The position numbers were made by a program, and so were the translations under genes. From assembly GCA_000761475.1 (NCBI GenBank), contig JQNW01000004.1:434001-498000 (forward strand): 64,000 bases of DNA. Reading direction: 5' to 3'. The stretch comes from Chromohalobacter israelensis (GTDB lineage Bacteria; Pseudomonadota; Gammaproteobacteria; Pseudomonadales; Halomonadaceae). This document shows positions 1 through 8,690 of this stretch, in pieces (the stretch's first letter is position 1; each line of letters starts with the position of its first letter). Under the pieces are notes generated by a model, which ran no database searches, was not told the origin of the DNA, and saw only the letters and a program-made list of their open reading frames with translations.

Positions 1-235
1 CGAGTTCCACGCCCGGTTCCTGACGCCAGAAGACATCCGGGGCGAGGACCACGTAGCCGTCCTGTGCGTACTGCTCGGCGACGCTGCGGATATGGGCGTT
101 GACGCCGAAGATTTCCTGAATCAGCACGATACCGGGCCCCTGGCCCGCGGGTGGCAGGGCCAGATAGCCCTTGAAGCTCTGGCCGTCATGCGACGGAATG
201 TCGATCCACTGCGTGGTGACCGGCGATGCGCTCAT
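1..235 (-). CDS. Dienelactone hydrolase family protein (5' part only)
   Basis: Only the first 78 codons lie in the window; the rest runs off the left edge. The protein begins MSASPVTTQWIDIPSHDG and continues with a GIVLIQEIFGVN segment, the strand and oxyanion-loop region typical of dienelactone hydrolases (alpha/beta hydrolase fold, cytosolic, usually a Cys-Asp-His triad). The catalytic residues are beyond the edge and cannot be checked. The start is set by an AAGGAG ribosome site six bases before the ATG. It is divergent from cysJ. The true substrate is unknown; many such proteins act on ester or lactone substrates unrelated to chlorocatechol degradation. Confidence 0.8.
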   Translation of the reverse strand, partial: MSASPVTTQWIDIPSHDGQSFKGYLALPPAGQGPGIVLIQEIFGVNAHIRSVAEQYAQDGYVVLAPDVFWRQEPGVEL

Positions 236-452
236 GTCGTCTCCTTGAGGTGAGGGAAGCACTCGGCCCCAGTCTAGAGAGTCATTGTCGGCGAGGCCAG
301 GTGGTTCGCAGGCAAATGATACCTGCCGCCAGACCACTTTTAGTTCTTATGAGAATATAAAAATCGCGCTTTAGAATTTTTCATTCTTTTAGGACTTGCC
401 TAGCCTAGAGGTCTTCGTCTTACGTCCACCCATGGCAATGATGAGAGGCCCA
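236..452 (+). promoter_or_regulatory. AT-rich divergent promoter region upstream of cysJ
   Basis: This intergenic stretch separates the divergent hydrolase gene from cysJ. Bases about 330-395 are strikingly AT-rich against the GC-rich background and hold a near-palindrome TTCTTATGAGAA followed by TATAAAAAT. That is where a cysJ promoter and a CysB-type activator site would be expected. No exact operator can be assigned by eye. Confidence 0.4.
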
Positions 453-2255
453 ATGTCGCAAGGACCCCTGTCCGAATCGAACAGTCCCCTCAGCGCTGAT
501 CAGGCACATCGGCTCAACGCGGCGCTGGCCGACCTCGATGCCCGACAGCGTGCGTGGCTGCAGGGCTACCTGGCCGGCCTGGACGCGCAGGCGCCGGTGA
601 GCGAGGCGAGTGCCGCGTCGTCGGCCTCGTCCCCCGGCGAACCGTTGACCGTGCTGTTCGGTAGTCAAACCGGCAATGCCGAGGGCGTGGCCGAGCAGGC
701 CGCAGCTCGGGCACGCGAGCGAGGCCTGGAGGTCGAACTGAAGGACATGGCGTCCTTCGGCAAGCAGGATCTCAAGCGCGCCACACGCCTGATGGCGGTG
801 GTCAGCACGCAAGGCGACGGCGATCCCCCCGATGGTGCCCTGGGCTTTTACGAGTTGCTGGCCGGCCGTAAAGCGCCGCGCCTGGGCGAGGATCATCATT
901 TCGCGGTGCTGGGGCTGGGGGACGCCAGTTACGAATACTTCTGCGAATCCGGCAAGGTACTCGACTCGCGGCTCGAATCCCTGGGCGCCCAGCGCTTGTG
1001 CGCGCGTGTCGATGCCGATGTCGACTACGAGGACACCGCCAGCCAGTGGATCGAGTCCACCCTCGCGGCCTTCGCCGAGCTTGCGGGGGCCTCGGCGCCG
1101 GTCGATGGCGGGGGCGCTGCCAGCGCCGAGCGTGCTGTGGCGACCTATTCGCGTTCCCATCCCTTTCAGGCGGAAGTGCTCGAGGTACAGCCGCTCAACA
1201 CCGAGGACTCCGACAAGCAGACCCTGCATGTCGAGCTCTCGCTGGAGGAGTCGGGGCTGGACTACCTGCCGGGCGATGCCGTGGGCATCGTGCCGCAGAA
1301 CGACCCCGACTACGTCGATGAGCTGCTGGCGGCCTTGCGGCTGGATGGCGAGGCGCCGCTCGAGGAGGGGCGGCGTTTGCGGGACGCCTTGCTCCGCGAT
1401 TTCGAGATTACTACTCTGACGCGTCCCTTCCTCAATCAGTGGGCCGAGATCAGCGACGATGCCGAGCTGCGGCGCCTGCTCGACGAGGAATCGCGTGACG
1501 AGCTGCGTGACTGGCTGCAGGGGCGGCATATCATCGATGTGCTGGAGCGCTTTCCCGTCGAGGGCGTGGAAGCGGAGAGCTTCATCCGTGCTCTGCGCAA
1601 GCTGCCGCCACGTTTGTACTCGATCGCCTCGAGCCAGGCCGCCGCGCCGGATGAGGTACACCTCACGGTGGGGGTGGTGCGCTACGAGACCCACGGTCGT
1701 GCCCGCAACGGCGTGGCCACGACCTATCTGGCCGACCGCGTGAAGCCCGGCGACCAGGTGCCGATTTACATCGACCACAACAAGCATTTCAAGCTGCCCG
1801 ACGACGACTCGGCACCGGTCGTGATGATCGGCCCCGGTACCGGCGTGGCGCCGTTTCGTGCCTTCCTGCAGGAGCGCGAGGCACGGGACGCGAGCGGCGA
1901 CAACTGGTTGTTCTTCGGCGATCGCCGACGGCGCAGCGATTTCCTGTATCAGGCCGAGTGGCTGCAGTGGCGCAAGACGGGATTGCTGACACGGCTCGAC
2001 GTGGCGTTTTCGCGCGACCAGCAAGACAAGGTCTATGTGCAGGACCGTCTGCGCGAACAGGCCGCCACACTCTATGAATGGTTGCAGGCCGGCGCCTATC
2101 TTTACGTCTGCGGCGATGCCGATCACATGGCGCCGGACGTGCATCAGGCCTTGCTCGATGTCATCCGCGAGCAAGGCGGTCACGATGAAGAGGCCGCTGC
2201 CGAGTATCTGCGCGACCTGCAGCAGCAAAAGCGCTATCAGCGCGACGTCTACTGA
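453..2255 (+). CDS. cysJ: Sulfite reductase (NADPH) flavoprotein alpha subunit
   Basis: CysJ carries electrons from NADPH through FAD and FMN to the CysI hemoprotein, which reduces sulfite to sulfide for cysteine synthesis in the cytosol. The 600-residue product matches the usual length. A flavodoxin domain starts at VLFGSQTGNAEG (about residues 67-78). The FAD-binding RLYSIASS lies near 387, the NADP-binding GPGTGVAPFRAF near 460, and YVCGDADHM near 551; the protein ends in the typical aromatic residue. In-frame upstream starts exist (TTG at 396, ATG at 432), but family alignment and an AGAGG just upstream favour the ATG at 453. The first 60 residues are a low-complexity Ser/Ala linker common in halophile CysJ. 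It forms an operon with cysI, 16 bases downstream. Confidence 0.95.
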   Translation: MSQGPLSESNSPLSADQAHRLNAALADLDARQRAWLQGYLAGLDAQAPVSEASAASSASSPGEPLTVLFGSQTGNAEGVAEQAAARARERGLEVELKDMASFGKQDLKRATRLMAVVSTQGDGDPPDGALGFYELLAGRKAPRLGEDHHFAVLGLGDASYEYFCESGKVLDSRLESLGAQRLCARVDADVDYEDTASQWIESTLAAFAELAGASAPVDGGGAASAERAVATYSRSHPFQAEVLEVQPLNTEDSDKQTLHVELSLEESGLDYLPGDAVGIVPQNDPDYVDELLAALRLDGEAPLEEGRRLRDALLRDFEITTLTRPFLNQWAEISDDAELRRLLDEESRDELRDWLQGRHIIDVLERFPVEGVEAESFIRALRKLPPRLYSIASSQAAAPDEVHLTVGVVRYETHGRARNGVATTYLADRVKPGDQVPIYIDHNKHFKLPDDDSAPVVMIGPGTGVAPFRAFLQEREARDASGDNWLFFGDRRRRSDFLYQAEWLQWRKTGLLTRLDVAFSRDQQDKVYVQDRLREQAATLYEWLQAGAYLYVCGDADHMAPDVHQALLDVIREQGGHDEEAAAEYLRDLQQQKRYQRDVY

Positions 2256-2271
2256 GATGCGGGAGACCGAC

Positions 2272-3999
2272 ATGGATATCATCGCCAAATTGCGCGACGT
2301 ATCGTTCGACGAGCTGCATCCGAACGAGCGGCTCAAGGTCGACAGCCACTACTTGTACGGCACCCTCGAAGAAAGCCTGGCGGATCGCGCCACGGGGGCG
2401 GTCAGCGACGCTGACACCCAGCTCACCAAGTTCCACGGTTTCTATCAGCAGGATGACCGCGATTTGCGCGACGACCGCCGTCACCGCAAGCTGGAGCCGT
2501 TGTACTCGTTCATGGTGCGCCTGCGCTTGCCGGGCGGTCGCGTATCCCCCGAGCAGTGGCTGACGCTGGACGATAACGCCAGGCGTTATGCCAATGGCAC
2601 GCTGCGCATCACCACGCGCCAGACCTTTCAGTATCACGGCGTGTTCAAGGAAAATCTGCGTAGGCATCTGCAGGCACTGGACAAGGCAATGATGGACACC
2701 ATCGCTGCCTGCGGCGACGTCAATCGCAACGTGATCTGCACCGCCAACCCCCATCGCTCGACGATCCATCGCCAGGTCCACGATCTCGCGCACGAGATCA
2801 GTGCGCATCTGTTGCCGCGTACCCGGGCCTACCACGAGATTTTCCTCGGCGAAGAACGCGTGGCGGGCGGCCCCCGGGAAGCCGAAGACGAGGTCGAGCC
2901 GCTGTACACGCGGCATTATCTGCCGCGCAAGTTCAAGGTCGCCCTGGCGATCCCGCCGGAGAACGACGTCGATGTCTTCGCCCACGACGTCGGCTTCATT
3001 GCCGATGTCCAGGCAGGCGAACTCAAGGGTTTCAATGTCTGCATCGGGGGCGGCATGGGCATGACGCACGGTGAGCCTGCGACCTTCCCGCGGCTTTCCG
3101 ACATCGTCGGCTACTGCACGCCGGATCGCGTCGTGGCCGTGGCGGAGGCGATCATGCTGGTGCAGCGCGACAACGGCAATCGGCACGATCGCAAGCAGGC
3201 GCGACTCAAATATACCGTCGAGGCCCTGGGGGTCGACGGGTTCCGCCAGGAGGTCGAGGCGCGTCTGGGCGAGGCGCTGTCGCCGGCGCGCGAACTGACA
3301 CTGACGCACAACGGCGATCGGCTCGGCTGGTACCAGGGCGAGGACGGCCTCTGGCATTACGGTCTGTTCGTCCAGAACGGCCGCCTGGCGGACAGCGACG
3401 GCGGGCCGCAGCTGATGACGGGCATGCGCGAGATCGCCCAGGCGCACGACGGCGACATCGTGCTGACCACCAACCAGAACCTGATCATCACCCAGGTCTC
3501 CGAGGCACGTCGCGAGGTCATCGACGATCTGCTGGATCGCTACCGGATGACGGTCGAGGCGACGCCGCTGCGTCGCCACGCCATGGCTTGCGTGGCGTTT
3601 CCGACCTGCGGTCTGGCGATGGCCGAAAGCGAACGCTACCTGCCGTCGTTGATCGATCGTCTGGACGCGATCATGCGCGAGGCAGGGCTTGCCGACGACG
3701 CCATCATCGTGCGCATGACGGGCTGTCCCAATGGCTGCGCGCGTCCGTACCTGGCGGAGATCGGCTTCGTGGGCAAGACCATTGGACGCTACAACCTGTA
3801 CCTGGGAGGCGGTTTCGCCGGCGAGCGGCTCAACAAGCTCTATCGCGAGAACATCGACGAAGCGACCATCCTCGAGGAACTCACGCCCTTGATCCGACGC
3901 TATGCCGTCGAGCGCGAGCCGGGCGAAGCGTTCGGCGACTTCGTGGTGCGCACCGGCATCATCGCGCCGACGCTGGCCGGCCGCGAGTTCCATGCCTAG
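2272..3999 (+). CDS. cysI: Sulfite reductase hemoprotein beta subunit
   Basis: This subunit holds siroheme and a 4Fe-4S cluster and performs the six-electron reduction of sulfite. The 575-residue product has the two ferredoxin-like repeats and both cluster motifs: CVAFPTC (Cys440, Cys446) and GCPNGC (Cys485, Cys489). This spacing matches the E. coli enzyme. The segment GRYNLYLGGGFAGERL is characteristic of the C-terminal half. It follows cysJ closely in one transcription unit. No cysH or cysG is linked here. Confidence 0.96.
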   Translation: MDIIAKLRDVSFDELHPNERLKVDSHYLYGTLEESLADRATGAVSDADTQLTKFHGFYQQDDRDLRDDRRHRKLEPLYSFMVRLRLPGGRVSPEQWLTLDDNARRYANGTLRITTRQTFQYHGVFKENLRRHLQALDKAMMDTIAACGDVNRNVICTANPHRSTIHRQVHDLAHEISAHLLPRTRAYHEIFLGEERVAGGPREAEDEVEPLYTRHYLPRKFKVALAIPPENDVDVFAHDVGFIADVQAGELKGFNVCIGGGMGMTHGEPATFPRLSDIVGYCTPDRVVAVAEAIMLVQRDNGNRHDRKQARLKYTVEALGVDGFRQEVEARLGEALSPARELTLTHNGDRLGWYQGEDGLWHYGLFVQNGRLADSDGGPQLMTGMREIAQAHDGDIVLTTNQNLIITQVSEARREVIDDLLDRYRMTVEATPLRRHAMACVAFPTCGLAMAESERYLPSLIDRLDAIMREAGLADDAIIVRMTGCPNGCARPYLAEIGFVGKTIGRYNLYLGGGFAGERLNKLYRENIDEATILEELTPLIRRYAVEREPGEAFGDFVVRTGIIAPTLAGREFHA

Positions 4000-4030
4000 G
4001 CACTCGTCAGTCGGTGCCCTGGGCATGTCG

Positions 4031-4966
4031 TTATTGAAAGATGAAGCTCGGCCCCTCGTCGATGCCGATCCGCCGCAATAGTTTGACCAGTGCCCCGTAA
4101 TCGCGAAGTGAGCGACTTGCGCGGCTTTTCGCGGTCATGTCTTGCAGCATGCCGTGGCGTTCGGGAATTTCGAGGTGGTCGAGGATGACCCGCCAGAAGC
4201 CCACATCGAGTTCGACGAAGTCGTCGATGGCACGCAACAGGTGAGCGCGGAAGATGGCTTGCTGCCCGGCCCCCAGGCGTTCGTAAACGGCGCGGGCGAT
4301 TTCGCCGAAAATGGCCGCATGCGAGGCCTCATCCTGCCGGTGAAGTTCGGTGTTGAGACGGTTGAGGGGCTGAATGCTGCGGTCCTGCGAGAGCCGCTTC
4401 AGGAACACGTTGATGGTCATCTCGGCCACGGTGGCGTAGGCCATGCGGATCAGGGCGTACTCGCGCTCGTTCTCCGCCTTGGCCAGGCTGGCGTCCATGC
4501 GTTGCCCCAGCAGGGGCGTGGGAATGTGCAGGTCCTGGAGTCGGTGCTGGCGGCGCGCGCAGTCGCAGACTTCCAGACACATCAGGATATGGAACTGCTC
4601 GTCGACCTGCGTCTGGGCGATGGCCTTCTTGGACACGGTATCGTCGACGCCTGGCAGGGCACCCTTCATCAGCAGCGAGCACAACGGATTGATGACCTTG
4701 TCCTCGACGAAGATCGTCTTCTCGTTGTAATTGATCCAGGCGCCGGCGAGCACGCGGCGTTTCTCCGCCTCGTCGATGGCCTGAAAGCGCGGATCGTCCC
4801 AGAACGGCACCATCGACGGGGGAAAGTCCGGCGCGCTGGTGTCGTAGTAATCGCTCAGGTCGAGCCGTGCCTTGCGCACCGTGACGCGCTGATTCCAGTT
4901 GTCGGTGAGGCGCGCGAGGATCTCGCTTTCGCGCGCCGGGGCGAAGGGGTCGGTGGCGGTGTACAT
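4031..4966 (-). CDS. AurF-family diiron arylamine N-oxygenase
   Basis: The 311-residue protein matches the AurF/CmlI family, which uses a carboxylate- and histidine-bridged diiron centre to oxidise an aromatic amine to hydroxylamine or nitro. AurF makes p-nitrobenzoate from p-aminobenzoate in aureothin synthesis. All seven expected ligands can be placed: Glu88, Glu123, His126 (in VDEQFHILMC), Glu182 (TVAEMTIN), and His209, Glu213, His216 (LHRQDEASH). The 35-residue gap between the first two Glu and the HxxxExxH pattern agree with AurF. It is the last gene of a minus-strand operon after pabA and the pabB-pabC fusion, the enzymes that make p-aminobenzoate, so PABA or a PABA-derived amine is the likely substrate (inference). 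An AAGGA ribosome site precedes the ATG. Family assignment is firm; substrate and product are not. Confidence 0.85.
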   Translation of the reverse strand: MYTATDPFAPARESEILARLTDNWNQRVTVRKARLDLSDYYDTSAPDFPPSMVPFWDDPRFQAIDEAEKRRVLAGAWINYNEKTIFVEDKVINPLCSLLMKGALPGVDDTVSKKAIAQTQVDEQFHILMCLEVCDCARRQHRLQDLHIPTPLLGQRMDASLAKAENEREYALIRMAYATVAEMTINVFLKRLSQDRSIQPLNRLNTELHRQDEASHAAIFGEIARAVYERLGAGQQAIFRAHLLRAIDDFVELDVGFWRVILDHLEIPERHGMLQDMTAKSRASRSLRDYGALVKLLRRIGIDEGPSFIFQ

Positions 4967-5035
4967 GAAAGTAAGTCCTTACGAAAACGTCTGCATACGG
5001 GTTGTCGCCCCGCGGGGCGGTATGTCGGTGTTCGG

Positions 5036-5653
5036 CTAGGCGCTGACAGCGGCCTCGCGTCGTCGCGCCGTCGGTAGACGTTTGAGGAAGTTCGCCAGCA
5101 TCAGGTGGCCGTACTCGGTGAGTATCGATTCGGGATGGAACTGCACCCCCTCGATGTCCAGAGTGCGATGACGGATTCCCATGACGTCATCGATGCGACC
5201 GTGTTCGTCGCAGGTCCAGGCACTGATCTCGAAGTCGGCCGGCATGCACTGGCGGGTGACGATGAGAGAGTGATAGCGCGTCACGCGCACGGGGTTGATC
5301 ACACCCGAGAAGACGCCCCTGCCATCATGGTGGATCGTCGACACCTTGCCGTGCATGACCTCGCGGGCATGTTCGACGCGGCCGCCGAAAGCCTGAGCGA
5401 TGGCTTCGTGACCCAGGCAGATGCCCAGGATCGGTATCTTGCCGGCGTAGGCCTTGATGACCGCCAGCGTGATGCCGGACTGTTCCGGCGTGCAGGGGCC
5501 GGGCGATATCAGGATGCCGTCGATGTCGTGATGCGCCAGCTGGTCCAGTGTCATCGCGTCATTCTTGACGATCCAGGGATCGGTGCCCAACTGCTGGAGA
5601 TAGGACACGATGTTGTAGGTGAAGGAATCGTAGTTATCAATCAAGCAAAGCAT
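5036..5653 (-). CDS. pabA: Aminodeoxychorismate synthase glutamine amidotransferase component
   Basis: This class I glutamine amidotransferase releases ammonia from glutamine and passes it to PabB to make 4-amino-4-deoxychorismate. The 205-residue product starts MLCLIDNYDSFTYN. It has the oxyanion-hole SPGPCTP, the nucleophile Cys79 in GICLGHE, and the His173/Glu175 pair in QFHPES. Its ATG lies inside the 3' end of the upstream pabB-pabC fusion (17-base overlap), so translation was probably coupled to that gene. A TrpG role is possible from sequence alone, since the families overlap, but the fused PabB-PabC partner and the AurF gene point to p-aminobenzoate. It is probably a second copy dedicated to this operon. 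Confidence 0.88.
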   Translation of the reverse strand: MLCLIDNYDSFTYNIVSYLQQLGTDPWIVKNDAMTLDQLAHHDIDGILISPGPCTPEQSGITLAVIKAYAGKIPILGICLGHEAIAQAFGGRVEHAREVMHGKVSTIHHDGRGVFSGVINPVRVTRYHSLIVTRQCMPADFEISAWTCDEHGRIDDVMGIRHRTLDIEGVQFHPESILTEYGHLMLANFLKRLPTARRREAAVSA

Positions 5654-6885
5654 GTGCAGTCTCCTGACCGGCCACGGCGATGAGGGTTTGGCGAGCCTGC
5701 TTGCCGAGCGTGACCGGCACGACGCCACGCACGGCATTGGTCAACCAGATGGCATCGGCCTCCAGCAGATCCTGCGGGGTCAGCGGGCGCTCGCAGCAAC
5801 GCTCGCAACTCGTTTCGATGAGCATGCGTCGGGCGATGCCGGGCAATACGCCTTCCTCGAGCGGCGGCGTCAGCAACAGGCCGTCCTTTTCGATGAACAG
5901 GTTGTGGCGACTCGCCTCGGTCAGGCGTCCTTCCGCGTTGAGAAAAGCGACGTCGTAGTCGCCGGCCTCTCGGTGGTGCTGGTAAGCCTGCTCGTACAGC
6001 GAACGCTCCGTCGTCTTGTACTGCAGCAGGAAATCGCGTCGGTCGATACGCTGGTCGCTGATCCCCAGGCGGGCGGTCTGCGTACTCTCGGGCATGGCCG
6101 GCAGCGGAGCCGTGGTCACCTCGAGCTGACCGTCGTGTGCCATCAACAGGCGCACCTTGGCATCGTGACGAAGATCCGCGATAGCCTCGCCGAGGGCGTC
6201 ACGCACGCGTGGCCCATCGAAGACGAACTGCAGATCGTGCGCCGAGCGCGCCAGGCGCTGCAGATGTTCCTCGAGGTGCTCGATGCGTGCCTCGGCGTTG
6301 GAATAGCGCATCGTCTCGATCAGTTGCAGGTCCTGATTGAGTCCCGTCAGGAAGCGTGCCTTGAGCAGGCACTCCGCATACTCCGCCTCGGCATCGGACT
6401 CGAAGAGCACACCGCCGCCGACGCCCATCTCCGCCGTACCGTCGGCATGTGCGATGCAGGTGCGAATGGGAACGTTGAAGCAGAAGTCGTTGTGCGGCGT
6501 GAGATACCCGATCGCGCCGGTATAGACGCCGCGTGGCTCGCGTTCCAGCTCCTCGATGATCTGCATCGTGCGTATCTTGGGGGCTCCGGTGATCGAACCG
6601 CACGGAAACAGTTCGCGGAAGACATGCTCGATCCTGGCATCGGGGGCGATACTGCCGGTCACCGTGGAAATCATCTGGTGCAGCGTCTCGAATGTCTGTA
6701 TCTCGAACAGGTTCTTGACGGCCACCGACCCTGGTGAGGCGATACGACTGATGTCGTTGCGCAGCAAATCGACGATCATCACGTTTTCCGAGCGTGTCTT
6801 GGCATCATGACGCATGGTGTCGAGAATGCCGGCATCTTCCTGCGGCGTGACGCCGCGCGGGAAAGTGCCTTTCATGGGCTTGGAT

Positions 6886-6912
6886 CCTGGATTCATAGAA
6901 TAACCGCAGCAC
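6886..6912 (+). repeat. IS30 left inverted repeat
   Basis: The left terminal repeat pairs with 7961-7987. Both copies keep CCTG-ATTCA at the tip and AATAA-CGCAGCAC at the inner end, with a few mismatches in the middle. Read on the minus strand it carries an ATG in frame with the downstream PabB-PabC remnant. Confidence 0.85.
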
Positions 6913-6978
6913 TTTGGACAGCACGGTGGAGGCAGGAGGGCCAGCGCCGGTACCCTTCTCGGCTCACCGACCAAAGTG

Positions 6979-7980
6979 ATGCAGAGCATGGGATACCGAC
7001 AGCTGACCCAGATCCAACGATACCAGATCCACGCCCGCTATGACTTGGGCATGAGCCAGCGGCAGATCGGCAGGGAGTTGGGCCTCCACAGCAGCACGAT
7101 CAGTCGTGAGCTGCGCCGCAACGCGACCTCCGATGGCTATGATCCCGAGCAGGCTCAGGCTCTCAGTGACCATCGGCGCCGTACCGCCTGGAAGTGGACA
7201 AAGCGCCTGCCGAGCATGATTGCCGCCGTTGTCGGCCGGCTGCGTGAGGAGTGGAGCCCCCAGCAAATCAGTGGCTTCACAGCGCCATTGGCCGGCGTCG
7301 GCGTCAGTCATCAATGGATCTACTCCTTGATCTGGGATGACAAGGCACGGGGTGGTGATCTCTGGCGGCATCTCCGTCAGCCCAAGCGTCGCAGCAAGCA
7401 CCGCGTCCAGGCCAAGAGCGCTGGGCTGGGCAAGATCCCCAACAGGGTAGGGATTGAGCGCCGCCCCGCTGAGGTCGATGACCGGCGTTTCATCGGCCAC
7501 TGGGAGGGCGACACCGTGATCCATGGGCACAAGCAATCGGGCTTGGTTACGCTGGTCGAGCGTCGCAGCGGCTATCTGCTGGCGGCACGACTGTCCAAGA
7601 TCTCGGCGGAGCTGACACAAGCGGCCATGATCCGCCTGTTGAAGCCTCGTCGGGGAGCTGTCCAAACTATTACTCTGGACAATGGCTCGGAATTTGCCGG
7701 CCACGAAGCCGTGGCCAAGGCGGTGACGGCGTCGACGTACTTCTGCGACCCCTACTGCTCCGGGCAGCGTGGGACCAACGAGAATACCAACGGCCTGATA
7801 CGGCAGTACTTCCCCAAGGGAACGGACTTCCGACAGGTCACCGATACCAAGCTGCGCAAAGTGGTCATGAAGCTGAATGACCGCCCCCGAAAACGGCTCG
7901 GCTATCGAACACCGGCGCAGGTGTTTCTGGGGGAATACTCAGGAGCCCTAGATACCGCAGGTGCTGCGCTTATTGCTTGA
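6979..7980 (+). CDS. IS30-family transposase
   Basis: A DDE transposase of about 333 residues that moves the surrounding element. The N-terminal helix-turn-helix reads LGMSQRQIGRELGLHSSTIS. The catalytic core shows HWEGDTV (first Asp), TLDNGSEF (second Asp) and GTNENTNGLIRQYFPKG (Glu), the classic IS30 signature. The C-terminal LNDRPRKRLGYRTPAQVF is also typical. The frame is intact and ends inside the right inverted repeat. A GTG at 6976 or an ATG at 6988 could also serve as start; no strong ribosome site decides between them. Confidence 0.93.
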   Translation: MQSMGYRQLTQIQRYQIHARYDLGMSQRQIGRELGLHSSTISRELRRNATSDGYDPEQAQALSDHRRRTAWKWTKRLPSMIAAVVGRLREEWSPQQISGFTAPLAGVGVSHQWIYSLIWDDKARGGDLWRHLRQPKRRSKHRVQAKSAGLGKIPNRVGIERRPAEVDDRRFIGHWEGDTVIHGHKQSGLVTLVERRSGYLLAARLSKISAELTQAAMIRLLKPRRGAVQTITLDNGSEFAGHEAVAKAVTASTYFCDPYCSGQRGTNENTNGLIRQYFPKGTDFRQVTDTKLRKVVMKLNDRPRKRLGYRTPAQVFLGEYSGALDTAGAALIA

Positions 7981-7987
7981 ATTCAGG
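7961..7987 (-). repeat. IS30 right inverted repeat
   Basis: The right terminal repeat, inverted copy of 6886-6912. The transposase stop codon lies inside it. Read on the minus strand, its first bases create the TGA that ends the truncated PabB N-terminal half. Confidence 0.85.
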
Positions 7988-8661
7988 ATTCCAGCGCGGT
8001 GCCTTGTTTGCGCAGGAACAGCTCCGGCGACAGAGAAAGGACCGAATATTCCGGAAAGTTCAGGAAGCCGCCGAATTCGACTTTTTGTCGATGACGAAGT
8101 TTTCTATACAAGGCGATCGGCGATCCCTGGTATTCGAGGCGATACTTTAGTGTGTAGTTGATTTGATAAGTATCGCCTTCACGAATGTAGGACTTTATCT
8201 TTTCGATGTTGTTGAGGTAACGGTCGCGAGTTTCGTTGAGTGCCAGGTAGCGAATGGCCGACGGCGTGGCATCGGGAGTCCGTGATTCGAGAAACCGGCT
8301 CGCTTGCTGCTGGGACAAACGCCGTACGTCCCGGAACGCATAGAAATGCACCAGTGGCGTGTCGCTCGAAGGGCGCCGGCAAAAGGCGAAATCCTGCTTG
8401 TCTGAAAGCGCATAACCGGCTTCGTAGGCGAGGTAACCGCTGAGGTAATAGCCCTGTCCACGCAGCTCGTCGATCTCCCGCAAGGCGGCGCGCAACGCGT
8501 CGTTGCGATAGCATATAACCTCGAAAACCGGGTTCTCGAACAATAAAGACGTACGGTTGCCGTTCGAACAGCGTGTATTTTCGAGCAGTATGAATATATT
8601 ATCGTCCTGCTGTTCTTCGAGATCGTGCATTGCCCTGTCCCCCAAGTTTAATTATGCTTTT

Positions 8662-8690
8662 ATTTAAGGGCGCGTAAGCATTTATGTCAA
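8662..8690 (-). promoter_or_regulatory. Probable promoter of the pabBC-pabA-aurF operon
   Basis: On the minus strand a perfect TTGACA (8690-8685) is followed, after 17 bases, by TTAAAT (8667-8662), about 30 bases before the pabB start. The surrounding 8631-8815 is very AT-rich. Directly upstream, AATAATGATTAT (8689-8700 on the plus strand) matches about 11 of 19 positions of a Fur box, which is only suggestive. Confidence 0.5.

Larger units (their letters stand above)
6886..7987 (+). mobile_element. IS30-family insertion sequence, 1102 bp, complete
   Basis: The element has imperfect terminal inverted repeats of 27 bp, CCTGGATTCATAGAATAACC on the left and CCTGAATTCAAGCAATAAGC on the right (inner strand), both continuing into GCAGCAC. 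It carries one intact transposase gene. It is flanked by AT at 6884-6885 and 7988-7989, the 2-bp duplication usual for IS30-type elements. Choosing these ends makes the termini match base for base and restores the pabB-pabC frame. It lies inside that fusion gene, transcribed against it. Confidence 0.9.
5637..8630 (-). pseudogene. Aminodeoxychorismate synthase component I / 4-amino-4-deoxychorismate lyase fusion, split by an IS30 element
   Basis: The gene is in two parts. The 5' part (8630 down to 7988) encodes the PabB N-terminal half and its chorismate-binding segment up to SPELFLRKQGTALES, then meets a stop supplied by the insertion sequence. The 3' part (6885 down to 5637) resumes exactly at KPMKGTFPRG, the PabB active-site lysine motif. 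It continues with GSITGAPK and then a PabC-type class IV PLP lyase domain with the lysine in YKTTER and LTEASRHNLF. Without the element and one copy of the 2-bp AT duplication, the frame is 1890 bases, i.e. 629 residues plus stop, with no other lesion. The start is the ATG at 8630 after a GGGGGA. The 5' half has a lower GC content than its neighbours. The intact fusion would make PABA from chorismate with PabA. As read here, PabB activity is lost. Confidence 0.9.

Noticed and set aside
396-452. TTG at 396 or ATG at 432 as the cysJ start
   Set aside because: No ribosome site and the added residues do not align with CysJ; the ATG at 453 is preferred.
420-2336. Long open frame antisense to cysJ
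   Set aside because: High-GC shadow frame; the plus strand encodes a complete CysJ and the antisense product matches no family.
5036-5653. Calling the amidotransferase TrpG
   Set aside because: Sequence alone cannot separate TrpG from PabA, but its operon partner is a PabB-PabC fusion and no trp gene is adjacent.
6882-7987. A 3-bp GGA or 4-bp GGAT target duplication for the IS30 element
   Set aside because: These choices leave unmatched bases at one terminus, whereas the 2-bp AT choice gives matching termini and fits the family.
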